64,000 nt of DNA from Paenibacillus_AB sp036577625 (GTDB lineage: Bacteria; Bacillota; Bacilli; Paenibacillales; NBRC-103111). The stretch is taken from positions 60,257 through 124,256 of the forward strand of contig NZ_JARBDC010000034.1 in NCBI RefSeq assembly GCF_036577625.1, given 5' to 3'. Shown here one piece after another: positions 41,174 through 50,780 of this stretch; the first letter of the stretch is position 1, and every line of letters begins with the position of its first letter. The notes beneath the pieces are model-generated. The model had not been told where the DNA came from. It saw only the letters and a program-made list of their open reading frames with translations, and made no database searches. The position numbers and the translations under genes were made by a program.

Positions 41174-42067
41174 ATGCATTGGAGAAACACCTGGAAGCGA
41201 GCGCTGCTTACGGGCGGTTTTGCTTTGTTTTTCATCACCGGCTCGGCCGTTTCGGCAGTAGGACGGCCCGTTGATCCGATTCTTCTTCAGCCCTGGTCGC
41301 CGCTTGTCCTGCAAAGCGGCGATATGTCGACCAAGTCGAATCCCGACTTTTCCGATTTTCAAGCGCAGCTATTGCGCAGTCATTTCAATGCCGTACAATC
41401 GCTGATCGAAAGCGAAAAAGAGCCGACGTCGATCGCCGAGCACATGCTTGCCGCGGTTCCGACGATATACGAGGTGCAGCCGCTGACGGCGGCCGCGCCG
41501 GACGATCTGTTCGCGATCAAGCCTGTTGCGCTCGGACTCGCTCAGGCGCCCGCGGCGGACCCTCAGCCGTTGGCGGCGGCCCGGCAGCCTGCGGCAGCCG
41601 ACGCGAAAGCGGCGGAGCCGAAGGCCGCTCCGAAAGTCGCGGCGTCCATGCCGAAAAAGGTAAGCAAAGCGGCGGAAGCGGCGCAAACGGCGAAAGCCGC
41701 CGAACCGAGAAATCTCGTTACGACGGTCACCGGCGCGACGATTACGCCGAAGAAAACGGTCAAGGCGGTGGCGTCCGCCTACACGGCCAGCGCCGAAGAA
41801 AACGGCGGCTACGCCGGCAAAGACTATTTCGGCAATTCGCTGCAGGTCGGCTCGATTGCCGTCGACCCCGACGTCATTCCGCTCGGCTCGACCGTTTACG
41901 TGACCGGCTACAGCTACGACGGTTTGCCCGCCGGCGGCATGATGGCCAAAGCGGTCGATATCGGCGGCGCCATCGACGGCAACCGGGTCGATATATTCGT
42001 GCCGGATTCGCGCGAGAAAGCGAAAAAGTTCGGCTTGCAAAACGTTACGCTGTATGTCGTCGACTGA
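41174..42067 (+). CDS. 3D-domain cell-wall protein
   Basis: A 297-residue exported protein. A signal peptide covers about residues 1-30. A long Ala/Lys/Pro-rich linker at 100-195 (AAEPKAAPKVAASMPKK and similar) leads to a C-terminal 3D domain (about 200-297). The three conserved aspartates lie in AVDPDVIPLGSTVYV, MAKAVDIGGAIDGNRVDIFV. The 3D fold is shared with MltA/Rpf-type lytic transglycosylases, so it probably acts on peptidoglycan. The ATG at 41174 has AAAGGAGAGG upstream. Control by a c-di-AMP riboswitch is usual for wall hydrolases in Firmicutes. Confidence 0.9.
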   Translation: MHWRNTWKRALLTGGFALFFITGSAVSAVGRPVDPILLQPWSPLVLQSGDMSTKSNPDFSDFQAQLLRSHFNAVQSLIESEKEPTSIAEHMLAAVPTIYEVQPLTAAAPDDLFAIKPVALGLAQAPAADPQPLAAARQPAAADAKAAEPKAAPKVAASMPKKVSKAAEAAQTAKAAEPRNLVTTVTGATITPKKTVKAVASAYTASAEENGGYAGKDYFGNSLQVGSIAVDPDVIPLGSTVYVTGYSYDGLPAGGMMAKAVDIGGAIDGNRVDIFVPDSREKAKKFGLQNVTLYVVD

Positions 42068-42086
42068 GGTCGGCGGCTTTTTTTTC
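42056..42086 (+). terminator. Terminator overlapping the stop codon
   Basis: GTCGTCGAC-TGAG-GTCGGCGGC, with two G-U pairs, is followed by nine T. The stem includes the last codons of the 3D-domain gene. Confidence 0.85.
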
Positions 42087-42094
42087 GTTGCGTC

Positions 42095-43120
42095 TTACTT
42101 GCTTTTCGGCAAATGCAGCAGCTCCGGCACCGTAACGAGCCCGTATCCCTGTTCGCGCAGCTTCATGATGATGGACGGCAGCGCCTTGACGGTGCCGCTC
42201 AAATCCTGGCTGTCTCCGCCGGCGGAATGCTGCAGCACGATCGCCCCCGCTTTCGTATGGCCCAGGATGTTGCCCGACACCTGCTGCTCCCCGAGGCTTT
42301 TCCAATCGAGCGAGTCGACGTTCCAGTTTACGACGATATAACCGTGCCGGTTCGCCCATTGCAGCTGCCCTTCGGTGATTTCCCCGTACGGAGGCCGGAT
42401 CAGCTTCGGCTTGTAGCCGGCAAGCCCGTTAAGCGTTAGTTCCGTTTGCTCGATTTCCGCCGCGAACTGCTCGACGGACAGCTTCGTAAACAGAGGATGG
42501 CGATAAGAATGATTGCCGATCGCATGGCCTTCGCGGATGATTCGCTTGACGACGGCGGGGTGCGCCTCGGCTTTTTTGCCGAGCAGGAAAAAAGTCGCCT
42601 TAACCCCGTAAGCCTTCAGCACGTCCAGCACCTGCGGCGTAAACCGCTCGTCCGGGCCGTCGTCGAACGTCAGCGCGATATTTTTCTCCTTCGACGTTCC
42701 GCTTACTTTGAACACGTCCGGATATTTCGCACGCAGCTGCGAAATGGTCAGCTTTTTGCCCGCGGCCGCGTTCGTCTGCGATTTTTGCACGCTGACCGAC
42801 GGCGCCTTGGCTTCTCCGGACCGCTTCGTTCGGGCCGTCGGCCGGGACTGGGGCGCCGGTACCGGGTCAACCGGCTGTACCGTTTCGACCGGGGCCGGCG
42901 GGGTAGGCGCGGGCGGCGACTCGGACTTGCTCCGTTCCCTTTCGGCCGTCTCGGCCGCCAGCCGCAGCCGATCGGGGGCGCCGCCCGCCGGTCCGCGATC
43001 CGCTGCGGATTCCGCCGTATTTTGCGCCGCCTCGCCTTCTCCCGCTCCAGGTCCGGGTACGGCCGCCTGACAGCCCGCGGCGATAAAGCAGCTGAGCGCA
43101 ATGCCGATGATGCGCTTCAT
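42095..43120 (-). CDS. Polysaccharide deacetylase lipoprotein
   Basis: A 341-residue exported deacetylase. The lipoprotein signal MKRIIGIALSCFIAAGC is followed by a disordered Pro/Ala-rich linker (about 20-120). The NodB domain (about 145-335) shows the metal and catalytic motifs: LTFDDGPDERFT, HSYRHP, RPPYGE, DSLDWKS and VLQHSAGG. It removes N-acetyl groups from peptidoglycan or another glycan at the cell surface. The ATG at 43120 has a spaced GGGAGGGG; the ATG at 43126 abuts it. It is downstream of, and on the same strand as, a two-component system. Confidence 0.92.
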   Translation of the reverse strand: MKRIIGIALSCFIAAGCQAAVPGPGAGEGEAAQNTAESAADRGPAGGAPDRLRLAAETAERERSKSESPPAPTPPAPVETVQPVDPVPAPQSRPTARTKRSGEAKAPSVSVQKSQTNAAAGKKLTISQLRAKYPDVFKVSGTSKEKNIALTFDDGPDERFTPQVLDVLKAYGVKATFFLLGKKAEAHPAVVKRIIREGHAIGNHSYRHPLFTKLSVEQFAAEIEQTELTLNGLAGYKPKLIRPPYGEITEGQLQWANRHGYIVVNWNVDSLDWKSLGEQQVSGNILGHTKAGAIVLQHSAGGDSQDLSGTVKALPSIIMKLREQGYGLVTVPELLHLPKSK

Positions 43121-43167
43121 GGACATCCCCTCCCGTCATACGCATAGTATGCTTGTACGGGACGGAA

Positions 43168-44667
43168 TTATCCGTTCGGGGCGCCGCTGGAAGCCGATTC
43201 CGGCAAGGTGACGACGACCGTCGTCCCTTCGCCGACCCGACTGTCCATCCGGATCGCGCCTCCGTGCATATCGACGATTTTGCGCACGATCGACAAGCCG
43301 AGACCGCTGCCGCCGAGCGCGCGATTGCGCGAAGCGTCCGCCTTGTAAAACCGGTCGAACGCCTGCGCCAGCTCCTTGTCCGACATGCCGATGCCCGTAT
43401 CCGCGATTTCGATCGTTGCGGTACCGCCCCGGCTTGCGGCCCGTATGCGAACGGCGCCCCCTTCCGGGGTAAATTTGATGCTGTTATGGAGCAGGTTCGT
43501 CCAAACCTGGCCCATCAGCTGCTCGTCGGCGTATACGTAAGCCGCCTCCAGATCGACGTCCATCTCCAGCCGCTTCTTCTCCCACTGCGGCTCGCACGCC
43601 AAGATCAGATGGCGCAGCTGCTTGTCGACCCGGTAGCGGCTTCGTTCGAACGGATGGCGTTCCGAATCGAGCGACGACAGCTTCAGCAAATTGTCGCTCA
43701 GCTTGGACAGCCGCTCCGTTTCCAGCTCGATAATCGATAAATACCGGTCGCGCTCCTCCGCGCGGAGCGAATCGCCGCGCAGCGCCTTGGCGAAGCCGCC
43801 GATCGACGTGAGCGGGGACTGGATTTCGTGGGATACGTTCGATATGAATTCCTGGCGCATATTTTCGATCTGCTTCAGGCCCGACGCCATATCGTTGATG
43901 CCTTCGATCAAAACGGCGAACTGGCGGTTGTCTTTGCCGCGCTTTTGGCGGAACACCCCTTCGATGCGGACGTCGAAGTCGCCGCGGGCTATGCGCCGCA
44001 AGGCGTCCAGTATGGCCGTCCACAGCTTGAGCTGGCGCGGGGCGCCGAACAGAAAGCCCGCTATCGCCGCGGCGAGCAGCAGCGCGTGAATGAGCAGCAG
44101 CGGCGTCAGCTGTTTGCGGTAATCGTGGAAAAGACCGGGCGCCGGCGCCTGTACGATCAGCGCGTACGTCGTCCGGCCGATCGTCAGCGGCCCGCCGACC
44201 GCGGCCGTGCCGTCGCGGAACGGATTCGGCCGGTCGAGCAGGCGTATCGGCCGTCCGCCGAGCATCGCCTCCAGCTCGGCTTGCCCGATGCCGCCCTCTG
44301 CCGCCGGTCCGTCCGCGCCTCCGGCTGCGCCGCCGAACCATCGGGCTCGGCCGGCCTCATCCGCCAGGCCGACTCGCACGCCCGTCGCTTCGGCGAGCTT
44401 CCCGGCAAAGCCGGCCGCTTCGGCGGTGTCGCCGGCTTCCCGCCAGACGGCGGCGACCAGCTCCCTTTTGGCGGCCAGCGCCTCCCACAGCGCTTCCTTG
44501 TCGCCTCGGCCGTGAATGAAGGCGCCCGCCGCAAACGCGATCGTCCACATTCCGTAAAACATGACGGTCATGTAAAGAAACCCGGCCACGATTTTATAAA
44601 TCGGCGGCCTCCGCATAAACCGTTCTTCCCAGTTCGCCGCCGGTTTTTCGGCGCTCGCGCGGCTCAT
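43168..44667 (-). CDS. Sensor histidine kinase
   Basis: A 499-residue membrane kinase. Transmembrane helices at about 27-50 and 190-215 bracket an extracytoplasmic sensor domain. A HAMP-like segment and the HisKA box NVSHEIQSPLTSIGGFAKAL (about 275-295) follow. The ATPase domain shows NLLHNSIKFTP, DTGIGM and GGSGLGLSI. The ATG at 44667 overlaps the stop codon of the response regulator gene, so the pair is coupled. The gene 47 bp downstream is a polysaccharide deacetylase, which suggests an envelope signal (inference). Confidence 0.92.
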   Translation of the reverse strand: MSRASAEKPAANWEERFMRRPPIYKIVAGFLYMTVMFYGMWTIAFAAGAFIHGRGDKEALWEALAAKRELVAAVWREAGDTAEAAGFAGKLAEATGVRVGLADEAGRARWFGGAAGGADGPAAEGGIGQAELEAMLGGRPIRLLDRPNPFRDGTAAVGGPLTIGRTTYALIVQAPAPGLFHDYRKQLTPLLLIHALLLAAAIAGFLFGAPRQLKLWTAILDALRRIARGDFDVRIEGVFRQKRGKDNRQFAVLIEGINDMASGLKQIENMRQEFISNVSHEIQSPLTSIGGFAKALRGDSLRAEERDRYLSIIELETERLSKLSDNLLKLSSLDSERHPFERSRYRVDKQLRHLILACEPQWEKKRLEMDVDLEAAYVYADEQLMGQVWTNLLHNSIKFTPEGGAVRIRAASRGGTATIEIADTGIGMSDKELAQAFDRFYKADASRNRALGGSGLGLSIVRKIVDMHGGAIRMDSRVGEGTTVVVTLPESASSGAPNG

Positions 44668-45338
44668 ACCGAGTTCTCCAGCCGGTAGCCGAGTCCGCGG
44701 ATCGTGCTGATTTTGAACGTATGACGCTCCTCCGGAAACCGTTCCCGCAGCCGTTTGATATGGACGTCGACCGTCCGCTCGTCGCCTTCGTAATCGTAGC
44801 CCCAAATGTGCTCGATCAGCTGCTCGCGGGAAAACGTTTTGCCCGGGTAGCTGGCCAGCTTGAACAGCAGCTCGAACTCTTTGAGCGGAAGCGTCAAGCT
44901 TTTCCCCTCGACGGAAGCTTCGTACGTTTTGCGGTTCAGCTGCAGCTCGCCGACCTGCACCGTCTGCGAGGCGACGATTTTATATCGCTTCAGCAGCGCC
45001 TTGACGCGGGCGATCAGCTCGGCCGGCTCGAACGGCTTCACCAAATAATCGTCGGCGCCGAGCTCGAACCCTTTCACCTTTTGCGACGTTTCGCCTTTCG
45101 CCGTCAGCATGAGCAAGGGCAGATCGTAGCTCTCTCTCAGCTCCCGGCATAACGCCCAGCCGTCCATATGCGGCATCATAATATCGAGAATGACGAGATC
45201 GGCCGTCACCGTCTCGAGCCGCGCCAGCGCTTCGCGGCCGTCGGCCGCTTCGAGCACGTCGAACCCTTCCCGTTCGAGAAAATGTCGCGCCAGCTCGCGA
45301 ATGAACGGATCGTCGTCAACAACCAGAAGCCGTGTCAT
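44664..45338 (-). CDS. OmpR-family response regulator
   Basis: A 224-residue regulator. The receiver domain has its phosphorylation site in DLVILDIMMPHMDGW (Asp about 52), with the acidic pair in VVDDDPF and the Lys in VKPFEPAEL. The C-terminal winged helix (about 130-220) shows LTLPLKEFELLFKLA and RTVDVHIKRLRERF. The ATG at 45338 has AAAGGAGGGG upstream. It is the first gene of the operon with the kinase. Confidence 0.95.
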   Translation of the reverse strand: MTRLLVVDDDPFIRELARHFLEREGFDVLEAADGREALARLETVTADLVILDIMMPHMDGWALCRELRESYDLPLLMLTAKGETSQKVKGFELGADDYLVKPFEPAELIARVKALLKRYKIVASQTVQVGELQLNRKTYEASVEGKSLTLPLKEFELLFKLASYPGKTFSREQLIEHIWGYDYEGDERTVDVHIKRLRERFPEERHTFKISTIRGLGYRLENSV

Positions 45339-45411
45339 CGGCTGCCCCTCCTTTCGCCGTTTCTTTTATAAGCATAATGTACCTCGTCTTGTCGCGGAAT
45401 AGAAGCTTGCT

Positions 45412-47025
45412 TCAGACGACCTCGGGCTGCAGCGCTCTCTGAGCCTCCGCCTCCGCTCCCGCTTCTCCCTTCGCCTCGCCCGGCTTCCCCTTCGCCCCGG
45501 CGTCTTCCCGTACGTTCAGCTTCGCGTTTCCCATCAGAAAGCTGATCAGGAAGCCGAGAATGACGATAGCCGCGCCGACCGCGAACAATTGCGTGATCGC
45601 ATTCGCGAACAGCTGCTGCAGCTCGGCCGCCATCTCGCGGGGAAGCGCCGCCATTGCCGTTTTGTCGACGAGGACTCGCGGATTCGACAGCTGCCCGAGC
45701 TGCTCGGCCGGAATTTGCGGAAACTTCCCGGCAAGCGCGGACAATCCGTGATGCAGCCGGTCGGACATTATCGCCCCGAGCACGCTTACTCCGATCGTGC
45801 CGCCGACGGAGCGGAAAAATTGCACCGACGAGGTGACGACGCCTCGCTGCTTGCGGTCCGCGGCTTCCTGGGCGGCCGTATTGATGGCCGGCATGAGCGG
45901 CCCCATGCCGAGTCCGGCGACGATCATATACAGAACGATCGTCGTCTTCGTCGTATGGACGTCCATCGTCGACATCAGGTAAAAACCGATCGCCATGACC
46001 GCCAGTCCGCATGCGATCAGGACACGATACTGCACCTTGGCGAGCAGCCTGCCGGAAACGATCGAGGCGGCTACGACCGCCAGCATGAGCGGGGTCAAAA
46101 TGTAGCCGGCCAGCGAAGCGCTGACGCCGACGATCCCCTGCACGTAAAGCGGAATGTACGTAATCGCTCCGAACATCGCCGCGTTCATCATAAAGCCCGT
46201 CGCGAACGAGACGGCAACGACCCGGTTGCGGAACAGCGAAAGCGGCAAAATCGGCTCCTTCGCCTTCGTCTCGGCCCATAGAAACAGCCCGAGCAGCGCC
46301 GCCCCGACCGCGAACAAGCCGATTACGAACGGCGAGCCCCAGCCGTAGCTCGCGGCGTTCTCCCCCGCGCCGCCCCCGAAAACAAGGGCGAGCATGACGG
46401 AGACGATCGAACCGCTCAGCAGCGCCGCCCCCGGCCAATCGATCGACCGTTTGCCGGGGCTTCGGCTTTCCTTCAAAGCGGCGGCAATAATCGCCATCGC
46501 CGCCAGGCCGATCGGCAGATTGACGTAAAAAATCCAGTTCCAGCTGAAGTGATCGACGATAAAGCCGCCGACAGCAGGACCGACGATGCTCGTGAGCGCG
46601 AACACCACCCCGAACATCCCCTGCATGTTTGCCCGTTTCTCCGGCGGCATCATGTCGGCGATTATCGTGATCGCCAGCGGCATCAGCGCGCCTGCGCCGA
46701 TCCCTTGAATGCCGCGGAAGACGATGAGCTCGGTCATATTCGCCGCGAGGCCGCAAAGCGCGGAACCGCCGACGAACAAGCCCATCCCGATCATGTACAT
46801 TTTTTTCCGTCCGTACAAGTCGGCCAGCTTGCCGAAAATCGGCATGCTCGTCGTGGATGCGAGCATGTAGACGGAAAAGACCCAGCTGTACAGCGATAGG
46901 CCGCCGAGCTGCTGTATGACGGTCGGCATCGCCGTCGCCATAATCGTTTGATCGAGCGCGCCCAGCAGCATGCCGAGCAGCAAGCCGGCCAATACCGGAC
47001 CGACCTTCGTTTTATCGTTTGCCAT
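45412..47025 (-). CDS. MFS drug efflux transporter, DHA2 (EmrB/QacA) family
   Basis: A 537-residue proton antiporter with 14 predicted transmembrane helices. The motif LDQTIMATAMPTVIQQLGGL (helix 1, motif D1) and GKLADLYGRKKMYMIG (loop 2-3, motif A) are diagnostic. The tail is Ala/Gly/Glu-rich. The ATG at 47025 has AGAAGGG upstream. It is downstream of an Rrf2-family regulator gene but separated from it by a terminator, so control by that regulator is only possible. Confidence 0.92.
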   Translation of the reverse strand: MANDKTKVGPVLAGLLLGMLLGALDQTIMATAMPTVIQQLGGLSLYSWVFSVYMLASTTSMPIFGKLADLYGRKKMYMIGMGLFVGGSALCGLAANMTELIVFRGIQGIGAGALMPLAITIIADMMPPEKRANMQGMFGVVFALTSIVGPAVGGFIVDHFSWNWIFYVNLPIGLAAMAIIAAALKESRSPGKRSIDWPGAALLSGSIVSVMLALVFGGGAGENAASYGWGSPFVIGLFAVGAALLGLFLWAETKAKEPILPLSLFRNRVVAVSFATGFMMNAAMFGAITYIPLYVQGIVGVSASLAGYILTPLMLAVVAASIVSGRLLAKVQYRVLIACGLAVMAIGFYLMSTMDVHTTKTTIVLYMIVAGLGMGPLMPAINTAAQEAADRKQRGVVTSSVQFFRSVGGTIGVSVLGAIMSDRLHHGLSALAGKFPQIPAEQLGQLSNPRVLVDKTAMAALPREMAAELQQLFANAITQLFAVGAAIVILGFLISFLMGNAKLNVREDAGAKGKPGEAKGEAGAEAEAQRALQPEVV

Positions 47026-47116
47026 CGTTCTCAACCCTTCTTCCCTGAATTGGATGAGAACAATATAGGCGGCATTTATGAACTGAATATGAACCGACCG
47101 AGAAAAATCGCACAAA

Positions 47117-47186
47117 CAAAAAAGACCGGCCACGGCCGAGCCTCCTTCTTCTTGAGGAAAGCTCGGCGTCGGACGGCCGGAAAAAA
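47117..47186 (-). terminator. Large hairpin terminator
   Basis: Complementary GC-rich arms (CCGGCCGTCCGACGCCGAGC and GGCTCGGCCGTGGCCGG) are followed by TTTTTT on the minus strand. It ends the Rrf2 gene, before the MFS gene. Confidence 0.8.
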
Positions 47187-47260
47187 GCGGTCGCGGTCGC
47201 CGGAACAGGAACGGCGTCAACCGTTCATTCCGTTAAAAGCCCGCTTTTTGGGGCAATTCG

Positions 47261-47722
47261 TCACTCCCGACAAAGCGGCGAAACGGATCCCGCCTGCCCG
47301 TCCCGCTCCACGATGTCGCGAATGACCGAATCGAGCGTAACGCCGGCGAGCTGCCGCTCCATCGCGGCTTCCGCCTCCCGGAAGCTTTTATCGAGCGCGC
47401 CTTGAATGTTGCGGCCGACCAGGCAAGCCGGATTCGGTTTGTCGTGCATCGAAAATAACGGATCGCCGTCGTCGCCCTGCACCGCCTTATAGACGTCGAG
47501 CAGCGTAATGCGTTCGATCGGCCTGGCGAGCGTGGCGCCGGCCACGCCCGGGCTCGTCCGGATCAACCCGGCCTTGCTCAGCAAGCTCATCATGCGTCGG
47601 ACGACGACCGGATTCGTATTGACGCTGCCTGCGATCAGATCGGACGTGATCCGTTGCTGCTTGTTGATTTCCAGCAGGGCGAGAATGTGCACGCCCACGG
47701 CAAAACGGCTGTTGATCGCCAT
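47261..47722 (-). CDS. Rrf2-family transcriptional regulator
   Basis: A 153-residue regulator. The winged helix covers residues 1-80 (MAINSRFAVGVHILALLEIN, then VVRRMMSLLSKAGLIRTSPG). There are two cysteines, in ACLVG (about 99) and in the C-terminal SPLCRE, but not the three-cysteine cluster of IscR or NsrR. It therefore looks like the YwnA-type subgroup, possibly sensing by a single thiol (inference). The ATG at 47722 has GGGAGGGGG upstream. Confidence 0.88.
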   Translation of the reverse strand: MAINSRFAVGVHILALLEINKQQRITSDLIAGSVNTNPVVVRRMMSLLSKAGLIRTSPGVAGATLARPIERITLLDVYKAVQGDDGDPLFSMHDKPNPACLVGRNIQGALDKSFREAEAAMERQLAGVTLDSVIRDIVERDGQAGSVSPLCRE

Positions 47723-47773
47723 GTCGGACTCCCCCTCCCAATGTCAGCCGAAGCCGCCTCCGTGCCGGAAACG

Positions 47774-48289
47774 CTACTCCCACGGATAGACGGTCGTCAA
47801 AAAATCGGCGAACTTTTTGCTTTCCTCCCGGCGATGTCTCCGCATTTCCGCGCGGCCGATCGCGGTGCGGTGAAGCTGAATTTCCTCTTCCGATTCCGGA
47901 ATGACCTTCGGCACCGGAACCGGCTTCTTGTCGTCGCCCAACGCGACGAACGTCAGAAACGACGTCGCGGATATGTGCCGCTCGCCGCTCAGCATGTCTT
48001 CCGTAATGACTTTGACGAACACTTCCATCGAGCTGCGCCCCGTATACGTGACGAACGATTCGAGGCAAACCGAAGCCGTCATCGGAATCGGCGACAAAAA
48101 GTCGACGGAATCCGTCGAAGCGGTTACGGCCGACCTGCGGCAATGCTTCGCCGCCGAAATGGAGGCGATATCGTCGATATAAGCCATCAGCTTGCCGCCG
48201 AACAGCGTGTTGTAATTGTTGACGTCCGTCGGAAACACCCGGAACGTTTTGTAGCAGCGGGATTCCTTCGCATATCTTTGTTCCACCAT
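47774..48289 (-). CDS. Acyl-CoA thioesterase (hotdog fold)
   Basis: A 171-residue cytoplasmic hydrolase of the YkhA/YciA type. NNYNTLFGGKLMAYIDDIAS contains the conserved GG and the catalytic acid, and SVDFLSPIPMTASVCLESFV is the second hotdog strand. It cleaves acyl-CoA to free acid and CoA. The tail (IGRAEMRRHRREESKKFADF) is a charged helix. The ATG at 48289 has GGAAGGCG upstream. Confidence 0.88.
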   Translation of the reverse strand: MVEQRYAKESRCYKTFRVFPTDVNNYNTLFGGKLMAYIDDIASISAAKHCRRSAVTASTDSVDFLSPIPMTASVCLESFVTYTGRSSMEVFVKVITEDMLSGERHISATSFLTFVALGDDKKPVPVPKVIPESEEEIQLHRTAIGRAEMRRHRREESKKFADFLTTVYPWE

Positions 48290-48365
48290 GCCTGGTTCAC
48301 GCCTTCCGGTTATAAATCGTTTCTATCGTTTTTGCTCAAGCAGCAATAGGATGCCCGAAATAAGG

Positions 48366-48397
48366 AAAAATCCGAACCTGGCGATCCGGATTTTTCG
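48366..48397 (-). terminator. Rho-independent terminator
   Basis: AAAAATCCGGATCG pairs with TTCGGATTTTT around CCAGG on the minus strand. It ends the chemoreceptor-cheW unit. Confidence 0.85.
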
Positions 48398-48437
48398 CTG
48401 CGGATACGCATATTGTACCCGAAAAACCGTCCCGGTC

Positions 48438-48875
48438 TCAATGGGGAGCCGGGGCGGGATACACAACTTCGTCCAAACGGAGAATTTGGGCGAGCCGCCC
48501 TTCTCTCATGCCGATTCCGGCCAGCAGCCTGCCGCCCGGCCGCCCCGTTTCCGGGGGAGGCTGAATGTCCGCGTAGGTCGTCACTTTCGTGACCCGGTCG
48601 ACGATCAGGCCGACCGGTTGCTCGCGGCAGGCGACGACGACGATGCGCGTGCTTTTCGTGTCCGTCTCGTCGTCGAGACCGAACAGTGCGCGAAGACCGA
48701 TAACCGGGACGACGCTCCCGCGCAGGTCGAAGACGCCTTTCACGTCCGGCCGGGAGTGCGGTATATGCGTAATCGGCTGCATTTTGATAATTTCGCGAAC
48801 CTCATCGATCTTGACGGCGAAATGGTGCTCGCCGACCCCGAACTCGATATATTGCTCCTGCCGTTGCATCGGCAT
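48438..48875 (-). CDS. cheW: CheW chemotaxis coupling protein
   Basis: A 145-residue coupling protein linking receptors to the CheA kinase. Characteristic blocks are QEQYIEFGVGEHHFAVKIDE, ITHIPHSRPDVKGVFDLRGS and VVPVIGLRALFGL. The ATG at 48875 is chosen; in-frame alternatives are an ATG six bases downstream and a TTG at 48911. It lies 36 bp after the chemoreceptor gene, so the two form a unit away from any main che operon. Confidence 0.9.
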   Translation of the reverse strand: MPMQRQEQYIEFGVGEHHFAVKIDEVREIIKMQPITHIPHSRPDVKGVFDLRGSVVPVIGLRALFGLDDETDTKSTRIVVVACREQPVGLIVDRVTKVTTYADIQPPPETGRPGGRLLAGIGMREGRLAQILRLDEVVYPAPAPH

Positions 48876-48911
48876 CGTTCCACATCCAAACCGTTGCTGA
48901 TTTCGTTCCAA

Positions 48912-50501
48912 TCAGCGAATTTTGAAAATCGAGACGGACGCGTTGAGCTCGTCCGCCAGCTGCGCGAGCGATTGGCAGGTCGCCGCCGTTTCCTCCGATG
49001 CCGCGGCCGCTTCCTCGCTGGCCGCCGCGATCGATTGAACGGCGATCATCACGTTGGACGCTTGGGCGGTTTCCTGCTCGCAGGCGGCGGCGATTTCGTT
49101 CACCTTCGCGGAGGAGGCGTCGACCATCGCCGCAATCGACCGGAACGCTTCCCCCGTCCGGTTCGATTGGGCGACGCTGTCCATTACCGCATCGACGCTT
49201 TGCTTCGTATTGCTTTGCATCACTTTAATGATCGCCGATATTTGCTTGGTCGCCTCGCTGCTCCGTTCCGCCAGCTTGCGCACCTCGTCGGCGACGACCG
49301 CGAAGCCGCGCCCCTGATCGCCGGCCCGCGCCGCTTCGATGGCGGCATTCAGCGCGAGCAGGTTCGTCTGATCGGCGATATCGTCGATCACCTCGATAAT
49401 GTCGCCGATTTTGCCGGAGTCTTCCTCCAGCTTGGCCATCTTGGCGCTAACCTCGCGCATGCCGGCGACGGACGATTCGACCACCTTCGCCCCTTCGCCG
49501 GCCGTCTTCACCGTCTCCTGCGCGAGCTCGGCCGCTTGCTCCGCGCCCTGCGCGACCGAATCGATGGCGATCGACAGCTCGCCGAACAGATCGGTGATCG
49601 ACTGGGCCGATTGGGCCTGGTTCGTGCTGCTTCCGGCGATTTCCTGCGTGCTGGCCGATATTTGCTCGGATGCGGCCGCCACGCTTTGGGACGATTGGAC
49701 GATGTTCCCGATCAAGCTTTGCAAATTCCGGATCATCGCATTAATCGAGCGCCCGAGCTGGCCGACTTCGTCCTTCGTATCGACGTCGGCTTCCTCCCGC
49801 AAATCGCCCTGCGCCACCTTCTCGACCACTTTGACCATGCGGGCGAGCGGATTGGCGATGGCGCGAGATATGTATATGCCGAGGAACAAGTTGAACAAAA
49901 TCGCGGCGGCGATCACTGCAATCATAATATTGCGGGCGAGCGAGTAAGCCTTGCCCGATTCGTCGTATGTAGCCGCCGCGATCTCGACGTTCATGTCGAT
50001 CAGATTCGCCAAGCTGGCGCGCATTTTAACGCCGACCGGATCGAGCTGCTCCTCCTTGAACTTATGGTACTCGGTCAGGTCCGGCAAGTAAGTCAGCTGC
50101 CGCGTTTGATCGTACAGCTTGATGTAGGAAGCGAACGCGGCGTCGAAAAGCTTGAGCTCGTCGACCTCCGCTTTCGTGAAAGCGACTTTGCGGTAGGAGT
50201 CCATCTTCTCTTGAAACTCCCGCTTATAGCCGTCGATATCGGCGGACAGCTTGTCCTTCTCGGCTTTCTCCGCCGCCCCGCTCATGTCGCGAAGCGCCAC
50301 GCGCATTTGCTGGTAGCTGATTTGCGCCGCGGACAAATCCCGGACGGAGACGAGATTGTTCGAGTATACTTCCTTCACGTTGCCGTTCAGCATGCTCAGA
50401 TTGGAAAGCGCATACAAGCCGACGGCCGCCATAATCGCCGCGACCGTCATAAAGGCGGAAAGCAGCTTGACGTACGTTTTCAAATTCAAAAACCATCTCA
50501 T
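48912..50501 (-). CDS. Methyl-accepting chemotaxis protein
   Basis: A 529-residue receptor. A transmembrane helix at about 10-30 is followed by a four-helix-bundle sensor domain (4HB_MCP type, about 35-180), a second helix (MIAVIAAAILFNLFLGIYIS), HAMP, and the signalling domain. The hairpin tip reads ADQTNLLALNAAIEAARAGD and GRGFAVVADEVRKLAERSSE. No C-terminal CheB/CheR pentapeptide is seen. The ATG at 50501 has GAGGTG upstream. The signal is unknown. Confidence 0.93.
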   Translation of the reverse strand: MRWFLNLKTYVKLLSAFMTVAAIMAAVGLYALSNLSMLNGNVKEVYSNNLVSVRDLSAAQISYQQMRVALRDMSGAAEKAEKDKLSADIDGYKREFQEKMDSYRKVAFTKAEVDELKLFDAAFASYIKLYDQTRQLTYLPDLTEYHKFKEEQLDPVGVKMRASLANLIDMNVEIAAATYDESGKAYSLARNIMIAVIAAAILFNLFLGIYISRAIANPLARMVKVVEKVAQGDLREEADVDTKDEVGQLGRSINAMIRNLQSLIGNIVQSSQSVAAASEQISASTQEIAGSSTNQAQSAQSITDLFGELSIAIDSVAQGAEQAAELAQETVKTAGEGAKVVESSVAGMREVSAKMAKLEEDSGKIGDIIEVIDDIADQTNLLALNAAIEAARAGDQGRGFAVVADEVRKLAERSSEATKQISAIIKVMQSNTKQSVDAVMDSVAQSNRTGEAFRSIAAMVDASSAKVNEIAAACEQETAQASNVMIAVQSIAAASEEAAAASEETAATCQSLAQLADELNASVSIFKIR

Positions 50502-50780
50502 CGTATCGGTTCACCTCATATAGTCGGATACGCTCATTATAAGATGCCGGAACTGGATTGTCATCCGATATTTCGACATATTACTACATTTAATGACAGT
50601 ATTCATCGACTATATTTGACAAATGACTATGTCTTTCCCTTCCATTGCAATCGATTACAGCCTATTCGATAAGAGAAGCCGTCCGGAAATACGACGAACG
50701 GTCCAGTAGGCTTCAAATACGGCCAATAATCGTCCCGCCTCAATCCCTGTTCTTCCTTGCTCCCGCAAGCCGCTTTCGGC

